Counted from the stretch's first letter, positions 6,603 to 14,406 are shown. The stretch is DNA of 16,177 nt from Acidobacteriota bacterium (GCA_021805265.1 JAJZFR010000006.1:1-16177); one strand, 5' to 3'. Notes: a model not told the origin generated them from the sequence alone. A program made the numbers and translations.

Positions 6603-7441
6603 GCGAGGAAGTCTTTGAGAAACGGGTCCTGGCTGGCCAGGAGCTGGTCGGTGGGGCCGTCGAAGACGAGTTTGCCTTTGTGGAGGACTAGGAATGTGGT
6701 CATGGGGTCGATCTGGCCCTCTGGGAGGGCGACCATCTGGTTGGCCTGGGCGTCGAAGCGGTGGGTGACCATGGTGAAGGCGTCCTGAAGTCGGTGGGTG
6801 ACGAGGATGGCAGGGGTTTTGTAGACATCGCGCTCTTTGACGACGAGTTCGTTGATGGTGTGAGAGGTGACGGGATCGAGGCCCCCGGTGGGGGAGTCGT
6901 AGAGGATAAGGTCGGGCTTGTCGATGATGGCGCGGGCGATGGCGACGCGCCGCCGCATGCCGCCGGAGAGACTGCTGGGAAACATGTCAAAGGTGTGGTC
7001 GAGTTCAACGAAGGTAAGGGCGCGATGGACGCGTCGGTCGATGGTCTCATCGGGGGTGTTGCGCTGGATGAGCTGGTAGCCGACGTTGTCGCGGACGGTG
7101 AGGGAGTCGAAGAGGGCGCTTTCCTGGAAGACCATGCCGGTGCGCGTACGAAGGGCGAGCAGCAGACGCTCGGGCATGGATGTGATCTCTTGTCCGAAGA
7201 GGAAGATTTTGCCGGAGTCGGGGCGTAGGAGGCCGTTGGCGAGCTTGAGCAGGACGCTTTTCCCGACGCCCGCCGGGCCGAGCAGGATGCGGGTTTCGCC
7301 GGGTCGGACGCGGAAGCTGACGGAGTCGAGGACCGGAGCGCCGTGGAAGGCGATCGAGACGTTGTCGAAGAGGAGCGGGGAGTCTTCGAGGCTATGCTCC
7401 GTGGCGGCTGAGGGGTCGGATTGGGTGGGAGATTCAGTCAT
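6599..7441 (-). CDS. mlaF: ABC transporter ATPase, MlaF-like (lipid transport)
   Basis: 280-residue ATPase that powers the MlaE permease in phospholipid or other hydrophobic-substrate transport across the periplasm. Walker A is GPAGVGKS (55-62), the Q-loop is at Q106 in MVFQES, the signature is LSGGMRRR (158-165), and the H-loop is H216 in LVTHRLQD. The Walker B segment reads LILYDSPTGGLDP (178-190): D182 is followed by Ser183 where most ABC ATPases have the catalytic Glu. This is confirmed by the nucleotide codons. The gene starts 10 bases after mlaE stops and overlaps the acetyltransferase gene. No clear Shine-Dalgarno is seen, suggesting coupling to mlaE. Assignment to the Mla branch relies on the MlaE neighbour. 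Confidence 0.88.
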   Translation of the reverse strand: MTESPTQSDPSAATEHSLEDSPLLFDNVSIAFHGAPVLDSVSFRVRPGETRILLGPAGVGKSVLLKLANGLLRPDSGKIFLFGQEITSMPERLLLALRTRTGMVFQESALFDSLTVRDNVGYQLIQRNTPDETIDRRVHRALTFVELDHTFDMFPSSLSGGMRRRVAIARAIIDKPDLILYDSPTGGLDPVTSHTINELVVKERDVYKTPAILVTHRLQDAFTMVTHRFDAQANQMVALPEGQIDPMTTFLVLHKGKLVFDGPTDQLLASQDPFLKDFLA

Positions 7442-7451
7442 GGCTGGGGGA

Positions 7452-8246
7452 TTACAGGGGCGGAAACAGCCAGAGCATGACGCGGCTGAGCATGAAGTCG
7501 GAGAAGATGATGAGGACCGAGGAGATGACGACAGCCTGAGTGGTGGAGCGGCCCACGCCCTGGGTTCCGCCGGTGGTTTTCATGCCCTGGAAGCAGCCGA
7601 TGGTGGCGATGATGAAGCCGAAGACGAGTGGCTTGGTGAGTCCCTGAAGGATGTCAGCGAAGACCAGCGCCTGATAGGCAGAGGAGAAGTACTGGGCGGC
7701 GTTCTGGCGGCTGATGAAGACGGAGACAAAGGCGCCGCCCGCTGTGCCGACGGTGTCGGAGACGACGGTAAGCAGGAAGAGCATGACGATGGTGGAGATC
7801 ATGCGCGGTGTGACGAGCTTCTTCATGGGGTCAGTGCCGAGGGCGCGCATGGCGTCAATCTGTTCGGTGACGACCATGGAGCCGATCTCGGAGGCCATGC
7901 CGGAGGCGTTGCGTCCGGAGACCATGAGACCGGTGAGTACGGGAGCGAGTTCGCGGATCATGGAGAGGGAGACGAAGCGCCCGGTGTATGCCTGCGCGCC
8001 GAACTGGGCGAGCGAAGCCGCAGACTGGAGCGCGAGGACGCCGCCGGTGAAGAATCCGGTGAGCACAACGATGGGTACGGAGCCAACACCGATGAGGTCG
8101 GCCTGGGTAAGTATGTCTGGCCAGTAGTGGGGCGCGTGGAAGAGATTGGTGACGGCCTGCCAGCAGAAAAGCGAGTATTCCTGAACGGACATGAGCCAAC
8201 GCCGGGCGAGCTTGTCGAGCTTTTCCGGGATCGTGTCGCTGGGCAT
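7452..8246 (-). CDS. mlaE: MlaE-like ABC transporter permease
   Basis: 264-residue integral membrane protein of the MlaE/DUF140 family, the permease of MCE-type lipid transporters. Diagnostic stretches are SVPIVVLTGFFTGGVLALQS (56-75), IRELAPVLTGLMVSGRNASG (96-115) with SEIGSMVVTEQIDAMRALG directly after it, and the C-terminal GFIIATIGCFQGMKTTGGTQ. Five to six membrane segments are evident and the protein ends in hydrophobic WLFPPL, as in the family. It is the first gene of a tight mlaE-mlaF-GNAT set and follows the MFS gene by 60 bases. No Shine-Dalgarno is evident before ATG 8244-8246; an internal ATG at residue 19 (MSVQEYS) has none either. Confidence 0.92.
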   Translation of the reverse strand: MPSDTIPEKLDKLARRWLMSVQEYSLFCWQAVTNLFHAPHYWPDILTQADLIGVGSVPIVVLTGFFTGGVLALQSAASLAQFGAQAYTGRFVSLSMIRELAPVLTGLMVSGRNASGMASEIGSMVVTEQIDAMRALGTDPMKKLVTPRMISTIVMLFLLTVVSDTVGTAGGAFVSVFISRQNAAQYFSSAYQALVFADILQGLTKPLVFGFIIATIGCFQGMKTTGGTQGVGRSTTQAVVISSVLIIFSDFMLSRVMLWLFPPL

Positions 8247-8306
8247 GGGGAGGCTCGCTTTCGGAAGCGTTTTCGGCTTGCAGTCAGGATAGCGTACTGG
8301 GTGAGA

Positions 8307-9629
8307 TCAGGAAATGATGCTTGCGGGCTGGCTGGCTGAATCGGGGATGGGAACAATACCCAACTGCTGGTAAATGGGCCGCAGGATGAGGCGGATGGCG
8401 GGCATCCGGAGGGCGAACCAGGCTCCGCCGAGGATGCATGCGGCACCGCTGAGGATGACGGTATTGGCAGCGCCGATCCAGTGAGCAAGTGAGCCGGCAA
8501 GGAGGCTGCCGAACGGCGCCATGCCGACGAAGGCGATGGTGTAGTAGCTCATGACGCGACCCCGCTTGTCCTCGGGGACGATGGTCTGGATGATGGTGTT
8601 GCTGGAAGTGAGTCCCTGCATCATGCCGAAGCCGACGACGAGCTGAAGGAGCATGGAAAGCCAGAGGCGGTGAGAGAGGCCGAAGCCGATCAGTCCGATG
8701 CCAAAGATTGCGGCGGCGAGAGGGATCATGCGAAGCAGGCCGCGAACGGATTTGCGAAAGACCAGCGAGAGGCCGGAGATGAGCGCGCCGACGCCGGTTG
8801 CCCCCATGAGGAAGCCAAGGGTGTGTGGGCCGCCGTGAAGGACTTGTGCGGCAAAGATGGGCATGAGTACGGTGAAGGGCCAGCCCATGAGGCTGACGAT
8901 GGCGAAGAGCAGCAGGATGGCGCGGATGGGCAGGAAGCTGCAGACGTAGTTCCAGCCTTCGTTGAGCTGGGTGAGCATGGAGGCTTTGGCGCGGAGTGCC
9001 GCGGCCTCGCGATGAGCAGGATTGAGGCGCATGGCGAGCAAGGAGTAAATAACGGCAATGTAGCTGACGCCGTCGATGAGGAAACACCAGCCTTCGCCGG
9101 TGGCCGCGATGAGAATGCCGGCGAGCGATGGGCCAAGCAGGCGGGCGAAGTTGACCATGCTGGAGTTGATGGCGATGGCGTTCGAGAGATCGTCGCGGTG
9201 CTCGACCATCTCGAGCATGAAGGATTGGCGGGCGGGCATGTCGAAGGCGTTGACAACGCCCTGCACAACGCTGAGCGCGAGCAGTTCGTGGATGGTGATG
9301 CGGTGGGTGAGCGTGAGCGCGGCGAGGATGAGCGACTGGGCCATGGCCAGAGCCTGGGTGTAGACGAGGACCTTGCGTCGGTCGAGGCGATCGACCATGA
9401 CGCCGGCAAAAGGCGCGAGCAGGAAGGTTGGAATCTGACCCGCGAAGCTGATGGTTCCGAGCAGGATGGCGGAGTGAGTGAGTCGATAGACCAGCCAGGC
9501 GGTGGCGATGCGGGTCATCCAGGTGCCGATGAGCGAGATGGACTGGCCGGAGAAGAAAAGCAGGAAGTTGCGATGCCGCAGCGCGCGCCAGGCGTGGGAG
9601 TAGTTTTGGAGCGGAGTGGTCCAGGGCAC
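8307..9629 (-). CDS. MFS transporter (MFS_3/EntS-like exporter family)
   Basis: 440-residue transporter with about 12 membrane segments. The loop 2-3 motif is GVMVDRLDRRKVLVY (76-90), and the N-terminal pattern FRN-like HRNFLLFFSGQSISLIGTWM (19-38) is typical of the MFS_3 group that includes enterobactin exporter EntS. VQGVVNAFDMPARQSFM is also a family mark. The protein is therefore probably an efflux pump, with unknown substrate. The start is GTG (9627-9629); no other start fits before residue 38. A TACAAT box lies 6 bases before it, suggesting a leaderless mRNA. The gene follows a MITE-like element and precedes mlaE by 60 bases, with which it may be partly co-transcribed. Confidence 0.9.
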   Translation of the reverse strand: MPWTTPLQNYSHAWRALRHRNFLLFFSGQSISLIGTWMTRIATAWLVYRLTHSAILLGTISFAGQIPTFLLAPFAGVMVDRLDRRKVLVYTQALAMAQSLILAALTLTHRITIHELLALSVVQGVVNAFDMPARQSFMLEMVEHRDDLSNAIAINSSMVNFARLLGPSLAGILIAATGEGWCFLIDGVSYIAVIYSLLAMRLNPAHREAAALRAKASMLTQLNEGWNYVCSFLPIRAILLLFAIVSLMGWPFTVLMPIFAAQVLHGGPHTLGFLMGATGVGALISGLSLVFRKSVRGLLRMIPLAAAIFGIGLIGFGLSHRLWLSMLLQLVVGFGMMQGLTSSNTIIQTIVPEDKRGRVMSYYTIAFVGMAPFGSLLAGSLAHWIGAANTVILSGAACILGGAWFALRMPAIRLILRPIYQQLGIVPIPDSASQPASIIS

Positions 9630-9635
9630 AGAACG

Positions 9636-9641
9636 ATTGTA
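9636..9641 (-). promoter_or_regulatory. Candidate -10 box for the MFS gene
   Basis: TTTACAAT on the minus strand places TACAAT six bases before the GTG start, so transcription would begin at or next to the start codon. No Shine-Dalgarno and no good -35 hexamer are visible. Confidence 0.4.
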
Positions 9642-9672
9642 AATCGCGGGTGGCCGATGCAGGCCGGAGTTC

Positions 9673-9795
9673 AGAGCAGTTTCACCGTTACTGTGCCCGA
9701 GCCAACATTGCGAGGTGCAGCTTTTCTTGAGGATATTGAGGAAAAGCTGCGCGAAGACACACTCCCGCTGGGTATACCTACTGTGAAACTGCTCT
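9673..9795. mobile_element. MITE-like palindromic element, 123 bp
   Basis: The ends carry a perfect 13-bp terminal inverted repeat, AGAGCAGTTTCAC (9673-9685) and its complement (9783-9795). Read inwards, the two ends stay similar over 26 bases (20 of 26 identical). Inside is a second perfect inverted repeat, GCAGCTTTTC (9717-9726) and GAAAAGCTGC (9741-9750), around a 14-base loop. No transposase frame is present, and no clear target duplication is seen. The element sits exactly between the regulator gene and the MFS gene and supplies two bases of the regulator stop codon. Nested palindromes of this size fit a non-autonomous transposon or a REP-like repeat; it may also act as a transcript end. 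Copy number cannot be judged from one window. Confidence 0.6.
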
Positions 9796-11230
9796 AGTCG
9801 CGGCCCTTTTTGCGGATCTCGATGTTGAGACGCTTGATCTTCTGGTTGAGGGTAGAGAGCGGAATGCGGAACTGCTCGGCGGCCTCGGTCTGGTTCCAGT
9901 TCGAGCGTTCGAGTTTCTCGAGGATGATGCGGCGCTCGATGATCTCGATGATGTCGAAGAGCGAGGCGTTTGGATTGTCTTCGAGGAGGGCCTGGGGCAG
10001 GCTGCGTCCGCTTACATTGGCGGGCAGCAGACCGGTGTCGATGAGGGCGTTGTTGGACAGCACGACGCTGCGCTCGATGACGTTTTCGAGTTCGCGAACA
10101 TTGCCCGGCCAGTCGTAGTCGATGAGCGCGCGCATGGCGTCGTGGGTGATGCGGCGAGGTTCAAGGCCGTTTTCGACGGAGAAGTGTTCGAGGAAGCGGT
10201 TGACCAGCAGGGGAATGTCTTCGCGCCGGCTGCGCAGGGGGGGCAGATCGATGGAGATGACGTTGAGGCGATAGAAGAGGTCTTCGCGGAAGCGGCCTTC
10301 GCGGACGGCCTGTCGGAGATCGACGTTGGTGGCGGCGACGATGCGGACATCGACCTGAATTTCGTGAGTTCCGCCGACCTGCATGAAGCGGCGATCCTGA
10401 AGGACGCGGAGGATTTTGGCCTGGGTGTCGAGGCCCATGTTGCCGATTTCGTCGAGAAAGAGCGTGCCGCCGTTGGCGACCTCGAAGAGTCCCTTCTTGC
10501 TGGCGATAGCCGAGGTAAAGGAGCCTTTGACGTGGCCGAAGAGGGAGGATTCGAGCAGATCGGAGGGCATGGAGCCGGAGTTGACGGGGACGAAGGGCTT
10601 GTCCTTGCGCGGGCTGTTGGCGTGGAGTGCCTTGGCGATCAGCTCCTTGCCAGTGCCGCTTTCGCCGAGGATCAGGACCGTGGAGCGGCTGGGCGCGACC
10701 TGTGCGACGAGGTCGAAGATGCGCAGCATGACTTCGCTTTTGCCGACGATGTTCTCGAAGTTGTAGCGCTGTTTGAGGGCGCGCTTGAGCTGGATGTTTT
10801 CAGACTCGGCCTTGTGGCGGGCGATGGCCGAGCGAATGTCGGCCAGCAGCTTTTCGTTGTCCCACGGCTTCTGGACGAAGTTTTCCGCGCCGGAGCGAAT
10901 AGCCTCGACGACATTGTCCACGGTGCCGTAGGCGGTGATCATGACGACGGGCAGCTCGGGGTAGCGATCATGAATCTGTGGGAGCAATTCCATGCCGGTC
11001 TGGCCGGGCAGCGCGAGATCGAGAAGCAGCAGATCGTAGGAGTTTTGTTCGAGTTTGTTCAGCCCCTTTTCGCCGTCAATGGCCATATCCACCGCGTAGC
11101 CTTCGAGGGTGAGAAGAACTTCAAGCGATTCGCGGATGCCCGCTTCGTCGTCGATGACCAGGATGCGCGCGGGGTTTGCGTTGCCGGGAGCGGAACGAAG
11201 ATTGGTCAAGGCAGAGAGAGCATCATGCAT
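9794..11230 (-). CDS. NtrC-family response regulator (receiver, AAA+, Fis-type HTH)
   Basis: 478-residue regulator. The receiver domain (about 21-140) has DD at 27-28, phosphoacceptor D71 in LLLLDLALPG, T99 and K121. The AAA+ domain (about 158-390) has Walker A GESGTGKE (189-196), Walker B GGTLFLDEIG (254-263), VAATN (298-302), FREDLFYRLNV (314-324) and WPGNVREL (374-381). The Fis-type helix-turn-helix is NWNQTEAAEQFRIPLSTLNQ (444-463). The sigma54-contact loop reads GSFTSA (236-241) instead of GAFTGA. It is encoded directly after the histidine kinase with an 8-base overlap and has GAGG about 10 bases before its ATG. It is the cognate partner of that kinase; target genes are unknown, and no sigma54 promoter was recognised here. 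Confidence 0.93.
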   Translation of the reverse strand: MHDALSALTNLRSAPGNANPARILVIDDEAGIRESLEVLLTLEGYAVDMAIDGEKGLNKLEQNSYDLLLLDLALPGQTGMELLPQIHDRYPELPVVMITAYGTVDNVVEAIRSGAENFVQKPWDNEKLLADIRSAIARHKAESENIQLKRALKQRYNFENIVGKSEVMLRIFDLVAQVAPSRSTVLILGESGTGKELIAKALHANSPRKDKPFVPVNSGSMPSDLLESSLFGHVKGSFTSAIASKKGLFEVANGGTLFLDEIGNMGLDTQAKILRVLQDRRFMQVGGTHEIQVDVRIVAATNVDLRQAVREGRFREDLFYRLNVISIDLPPLRSRREDIPLLVNRFLEHFSVENGLEPRRITHDAMRALIDYDWPGNVRELENVIERSVVLSNNALIDTGLLPANVSGRSLPQALLEDNPNASLFDIIEIIERRIILEKLERSNWNQTEAAEQFRIPLSTLNQKIKRLNIEIRKKGRD

Positions 11231-14141
11231 GAACGGAATTCCTCAGAAATGGAAACTCGAGATGAAAGGTGGTTCCGACGCCGACTGTGCTCTCGACCTG
11301 AATCTTGCCCGCGTGCTCCTGGATGATGCCGTAGCTGACGGCAAGGCCCAGGCCGGTGCCGCGTCGCTCACCGGGTTTGGGGGCGGACTTGGTGGTAAAG
11401 AAGGGGTCGTAGATGCGCTTGAGGTTCTCCGGGGCGATTCCGAGGCCGGAGTCGGCAATGGCAGCCTCGACGTGGCCGTTGGCGGTGGTGGAAACGAGAA
11501 GCTGGCCACCCTGGGGCATGGCGTCCTTGGCATTCAACAGCAGATTGAGGAAGACCTGCTGGAGCTTGCCGGGGTTTCCGTGGATGAGCGGGAGGTGGTC
11601 GTGGAGATTGAGTTCAACCTGAATTCGCGCGGTTTTGAACTGATGCTCGACCAGAGCGAGGGTGTCGCGGATGACCTGGTTGAGGTCGGTTTCGCGGAAC
11701 TCGGTCGTGCTGGTACGGGAGAAATTGAGCAGGCCGTTGGCGATCTCAGAAGCGCGAAAGGTCTGTTGGGTGATGCGCTCGAGCAGAGGCGCGATCGTGG
11801 CGTCGCCCCTGACCTGTTTGGTGAGCATCTGGGCGTAGGAGCTGATGACGGCGAGCGGGGTGTTGATCTCGTGGGCGACTCCTGCGGCAAGCAAGCCGAT
11901 GGAGCTGAGCTTGTCGGCCTGCGAGAGCTGGTTTTCCAGGGAGACGCGCTCGGTGATGTCATCGACCAGGATGATGCGCCCGACGGCGACGAAATTGCGG
12001 GACATGAGTGGGGCGATGGCGATATTGGCGGTTCGGGCCTCGCCAGCTCGGCTGGTGAGGCGGAACTTGTAGAGGTGATGGACGCCTGGTTCGTCACGGA
12101 AGCTGTGGAAGGAGTCCATGAACTCAGGCGGAAAGACGGCGGCGAGCGGCTGTCCGATGGCTTCCTTGCGGCTGAGGGCGTACATGGCCTCCATTTGTGC
12201 GTTCCAGCTTTCGATGCGGTCTTCAAGATCGACGGCGAGAATGCCGACGTTGGTGGATTCGACGATGTTTTCGTTGAATTCCTTGAGCCGCTCGAACTCG
12301 GCGATCTGTTCCTCGAGTCGGGCATAGAGGCTGGCGTTCTGGAGTGCGATTCCGATGTAGCTGGCAAGGGAGGCGAGCAGCTCGACATCCTCGCTGGAGA
12401 GGAAGTCTCCGCCAATGGTTCGACCGAGGCCGATGACGGCGATGGTGCGGGTGTTCGAGCCGTCCGAGACGCGGCATGGCAGATAGTAGTTGAGGTCAAG
12501 CTGGGCAGCGGCAAACTGCTGGGAGAGCGGCAGGCGGAGGGTCTGCTGCGTGTTTTCAAAGAAGATGTGGGATTGGGACGACTGGCTGTCGTGCTGGTCC
12601 TCGGACTCATCCTCAGCGCGGTCAAAGCTGAGGAAGCCCAGGTCGAGGGAAGCCAAGGCAACCTCGGGCGGCAGGCCGTGGGAGTCAGCGAGGCGGAAGC
12701 TGGCGGGGGAGTGGTTGGGCTGATCCGTAAGGAAAACAGCCACCTTGGCCACCAGCAGGGCGCGCGGCAGGCGATCCACGATCGAGCGGAGGAGTGCATT
12801 GATATCCGTCTCCGAACTGAGTCCTCGGCCAAACTCGACCAGCGCCTGTCGGTAATCGTAGCGATGGCGGTCGAAGACCTGATCGACCCAGCTTTGGAAT
12901 CGGCGTTTGAGGGGGTCGAAGATCTGTGCAGTGACCAGGATGGTGAGTACCAGGCCCCATTCACGAACGGCCTCGGGCAGATAGTTGTGGACGCGCTCGG
13001 AGATCAGAGCGACGATGCCGAAGTAGACCGCGACCAGAGTTCCTGTGGCAAGCGTGTAGGCGACGCCGCGCTTGAAGATGAGGTCGGTGTCCATGAGTCG
13101 ATAGCGGACGATGGCCCAACTGAAGGTGAGCGGGAGAAAGACCAGGGACAGCTCGGCCACCTTTTGCAGTACGCCGTTGACCGGAACGCCGAGCAGAAAC
13201 GGGATCGCGTAGAGCAGGGTAAAGGGCAGGACGGCGAGCAGCGTTCCTCGTGTGAGCCACTTCAGTTGCTGGCGTAACAGGGGTGTGTCGGCGCGCGCGT
13301 AGCTGCGCAGGAAGAGAATGGCGGACAGGACAAAGTAGGCGGCGACGTAGGCGGTGGCAACCTGGTCGAGACGGAGGCGGAGAGCGAAGGTAGCCTGCCA
13401 GAAGAGCAGGGCTGTAGCCTGGAGAGCGACGATGCCCATGGCTGGCGCGTAGAGGATGGGAACCAGCCATCCGCGCCGGGTCTGGCGCAGCCGCTCTTCG
13501 GGAAAGACCAGGGCGAAGTGGAGGAATAGCGCGGGCTGGAGTGCGCCGGCGACCACGTTGGCCCAGTAGATGGTCCAGTCGAGGGCATCGAGCTTTCCCG
13601 TGTAGTGGAAGGCGTTCAGCGCAAACGAGGTGAGGCAGAAGATGTAGAAATGAGTGGCGCGCGGCGCGGTCCAGCGGCGGAACAGGACGTAAAGCCCAAT
13701 CGCCAGATAGACCAGACCGATGAAGCGGGCCAACTGGCGGAGGCTGGTATCGGCGGGGATGGGAATGACGACGACAGGGGAATCAAGCGCGATGCCGCGA
13801 CGGATGATGGAGTAATTCGCCTTGCCGTAGACATCGGTGTGCTTGAGTTCGCGGTCAAAGTCGGCGGCGATCTCGACGGGGTGGTTGTTGACGGCGGTGA
13901 GCAGATCGCCCGGTTCGATGCCCGCCTGAGCGCCGGGGCTGCCGGACTGGACGTGTTCGGCGATGAGGCCAGCCAATGCCTGGCCGTTGGCGATGGTGGT
14001 TACCTCGGTCCAGGTAACCCCGTCGAAGGGCTGCTGGTATTCGGACTCCTGCTGGAGATTGAAGACGGCGAAGACCACCAGCGCCGCAGTCGCGATGGCG
14101 AGCAGCGTAGCAAGCAGGCGGTTATAAAGGTTGGTCTCCAT
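11223..14141 (-). CDS. Membrane histidine kinase with PDZ, multi-TM, GAF and PAS domains
   Basis: 972-residue sensor kinase. Order: one TM helix (8-28); a PDZ-like domain (about 40-128) with SGSPGAQAGIEPGDLLTAVN (66-85), predicted periplasmic; eight or nine TM helices (about 136-408); a GAF-like domain (about 440-605) with an acidic Asp/Glu/Ser-rich insert (507-524); a PAS domain (about 622-735); then HisKA with H757 in GVAHEINTPL and HATPase_c with N870 in LLLNAKDAM, D897 in DSGLGI and GTGLGL (928-933). The kinase core is NtrB-like, fitting the NtrC-type regulator that overlaps its end by 8 bases. PDZ domains bind protein C-termini, so a misfolded or processed envelope protein is a reasonable but unproven signal; the multi-TM block could sense a small hydrophobic ligand. 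The start at ATG 14139-14141 gives a sensible membrane anchor. Confidence 0.92.
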   Translation of the reverse strand: METNLYNRLLATLLAIATAALVVFAVFNLQQESEYQQPFDGVTWTEVTTIANGQALAGLIAEHVQSGSPGAQAGIEPGDLLTAVNNHPVEIAADFDRELKHTDVYGKANYSIIRRGIALDSPVVVIPIPADTSLRQLARFIGLVYLAIGLYVLFRRWTAPRATHFYIFCLTSFALNAFHYTGKLDALDWTIYWANVVAGALQPALFLHFALVFPEERLRQTRRGWLVPILYAPAMGIVALQATALLFWQATFALRLRLDQVATAYVAAYFVLSAILFLRSYARADTPLLRQQLKWLTRGTLLAVLPFTLLYAIPFLLGVPVNGVLQKVAELSLVFLPLTFSWAIVRYRLMDTDLIFKRGVAYTLATGTLVAVYFGIVALISERVHNYLPEAVREWGLVLTILVTAQIFDPLKRRFQSWVDQVFDRHRYDYRQALVEFGRGLSSETDINALLRSIVDRLPRALLVAKVAVFLTDQPNHSPASFRLADSHGLPPEVALASLDLGFLSFDRAEDESEDQHDSQSSQSHIFFENTQQTLRLPLSQQFAAAQLDLNYYLPCRVSDGSNTRTIAVIGLGRTIGGDFLSSEDVELLASLASYIGIALQNASLYARLEEQIAEFERLKEFNENIVESTNVGILAVDLEDRIESWNAQMEAMYALSRKEAIGQPLAAVFPPEFMDSFHSFRDEPGVHHLYKFRLTSRAGEARTANIAIAPLMSRNFVAVGRIILVDDITERVSLENQLSQADKLSSIGLLAAGVAHEINTPLAVISSYAQMLTKQVRGDATIAPLLERITQQTFRASEIANGLLNFSRTSTTEFRETDLNQVIRDTLALVEHQFKTARIQVELNLHDHLPLIHGNPGKLQQVFLNLLLNAKDAMPQGGQLLVSTTANGHVEAAIADSGLGIAPENLKRIYDPFFTTKSAPKPGERRGTGLGLAVSYGIIQEHAGKIQVESTVGVGTTFHLEFPFLRNSVHA

Positions 14142-14154
14142 GTGGGAAGCCCTG

Positions 14155-14192
14155 AACCCGTAGCTTCTAGCAAGTGGGAGGCCATACGGGTT
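14155..14192 (-). promoter_or_regulatory. Inverted repeat in the kinase leader
   Basis: AACCCGTA (14155-14162) and TACGGGTT (14185-14192) can pair around a 22-base loop, 13 bases before the kinase start codon on the minus strand. It could be an operator or a translation-affecting leader stem. The stem is short, so chance cannot be ruled out. Confidence 0.3.
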
Positions 14193-14215
14193 AGTTTTTA
14201 CAAAGTTTTTTGTCG

Positions 14216-14225
14216 TAACCGGTTA
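14216..14225. promoter_or_regulatory. 10-bp palindrome TAACCGGTTA upstream of the kinase gene
   Basis: A perfect palindrome 75-84 bases upstream of the kinase ATG, near a minus-strand TTGAAC. It resembles a dimeric regulator site in position, but no regulator can be named. Confidence 0.25.
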
Positions 14226-14406
14226 AGTTCAATCGAGAGGCCGTTTTAGAGGACTTCAGCGGAGTTATGCGGCTTGGGATTAGACGATGGAGGTTGCGTT
14301 TCGTGGCAATCGTTCGCGGTTAAATATGTTTATGTGTATTTGGATATGATTTTGCGGATTCTGGTGGATCGAAGCTACCAGAGCGACAAGGATGGATTCC
14401 TGGTCT

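Larger units (their letters stand above)
14142..14406. other. Intergenic region upstream of the kinase gene
   Basis: This 265-base stretch separates the araD stop from the kinase start, both genes being on the minus strand. It contains an 8-bp inverted repeat AACCCGTA/TACGGGTT (14155-14162 and 14185-14192), a 10-bp palindrome TAACCGGTTA (14216-14225) and an AT-rich patch (about 14317-14355) that contrasts with the GC-rich surroundings. No gene, RNA or confident promoter was found; a plus-strand frame at 14274-14534 runs into araD and lacks any family resemblance. I found no sigma54 (GG-N10-GC) site. Confidence 0.4.

Noticed and set aside
8256..8269. A small hairpin CGCTT-TCGG-AAGCG followed by TTTT, resembling a terminator on the plus strand
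   Set aside because: The stem is only 5 bp and no plus-strand gene ends there; it sits in the mlaE upstream region on the opposite strand.
7086..8339. A 417-residue plus-strand frame opposite mlaF and mlaE
   Set aside because: Antisense shadow with repetitive Asp/Gly/Glu composition; the opposite strand encodes clear ABC transporter proteins.
11109..13277. A 722-residue plus-strand open frame opposite the regulator and kinase genes
   Set aside because: Gly/Glu/Asp/Val-rich low-complexity translation mirrors the codon bias of the real minus-strand genes; no domain is recognisable.
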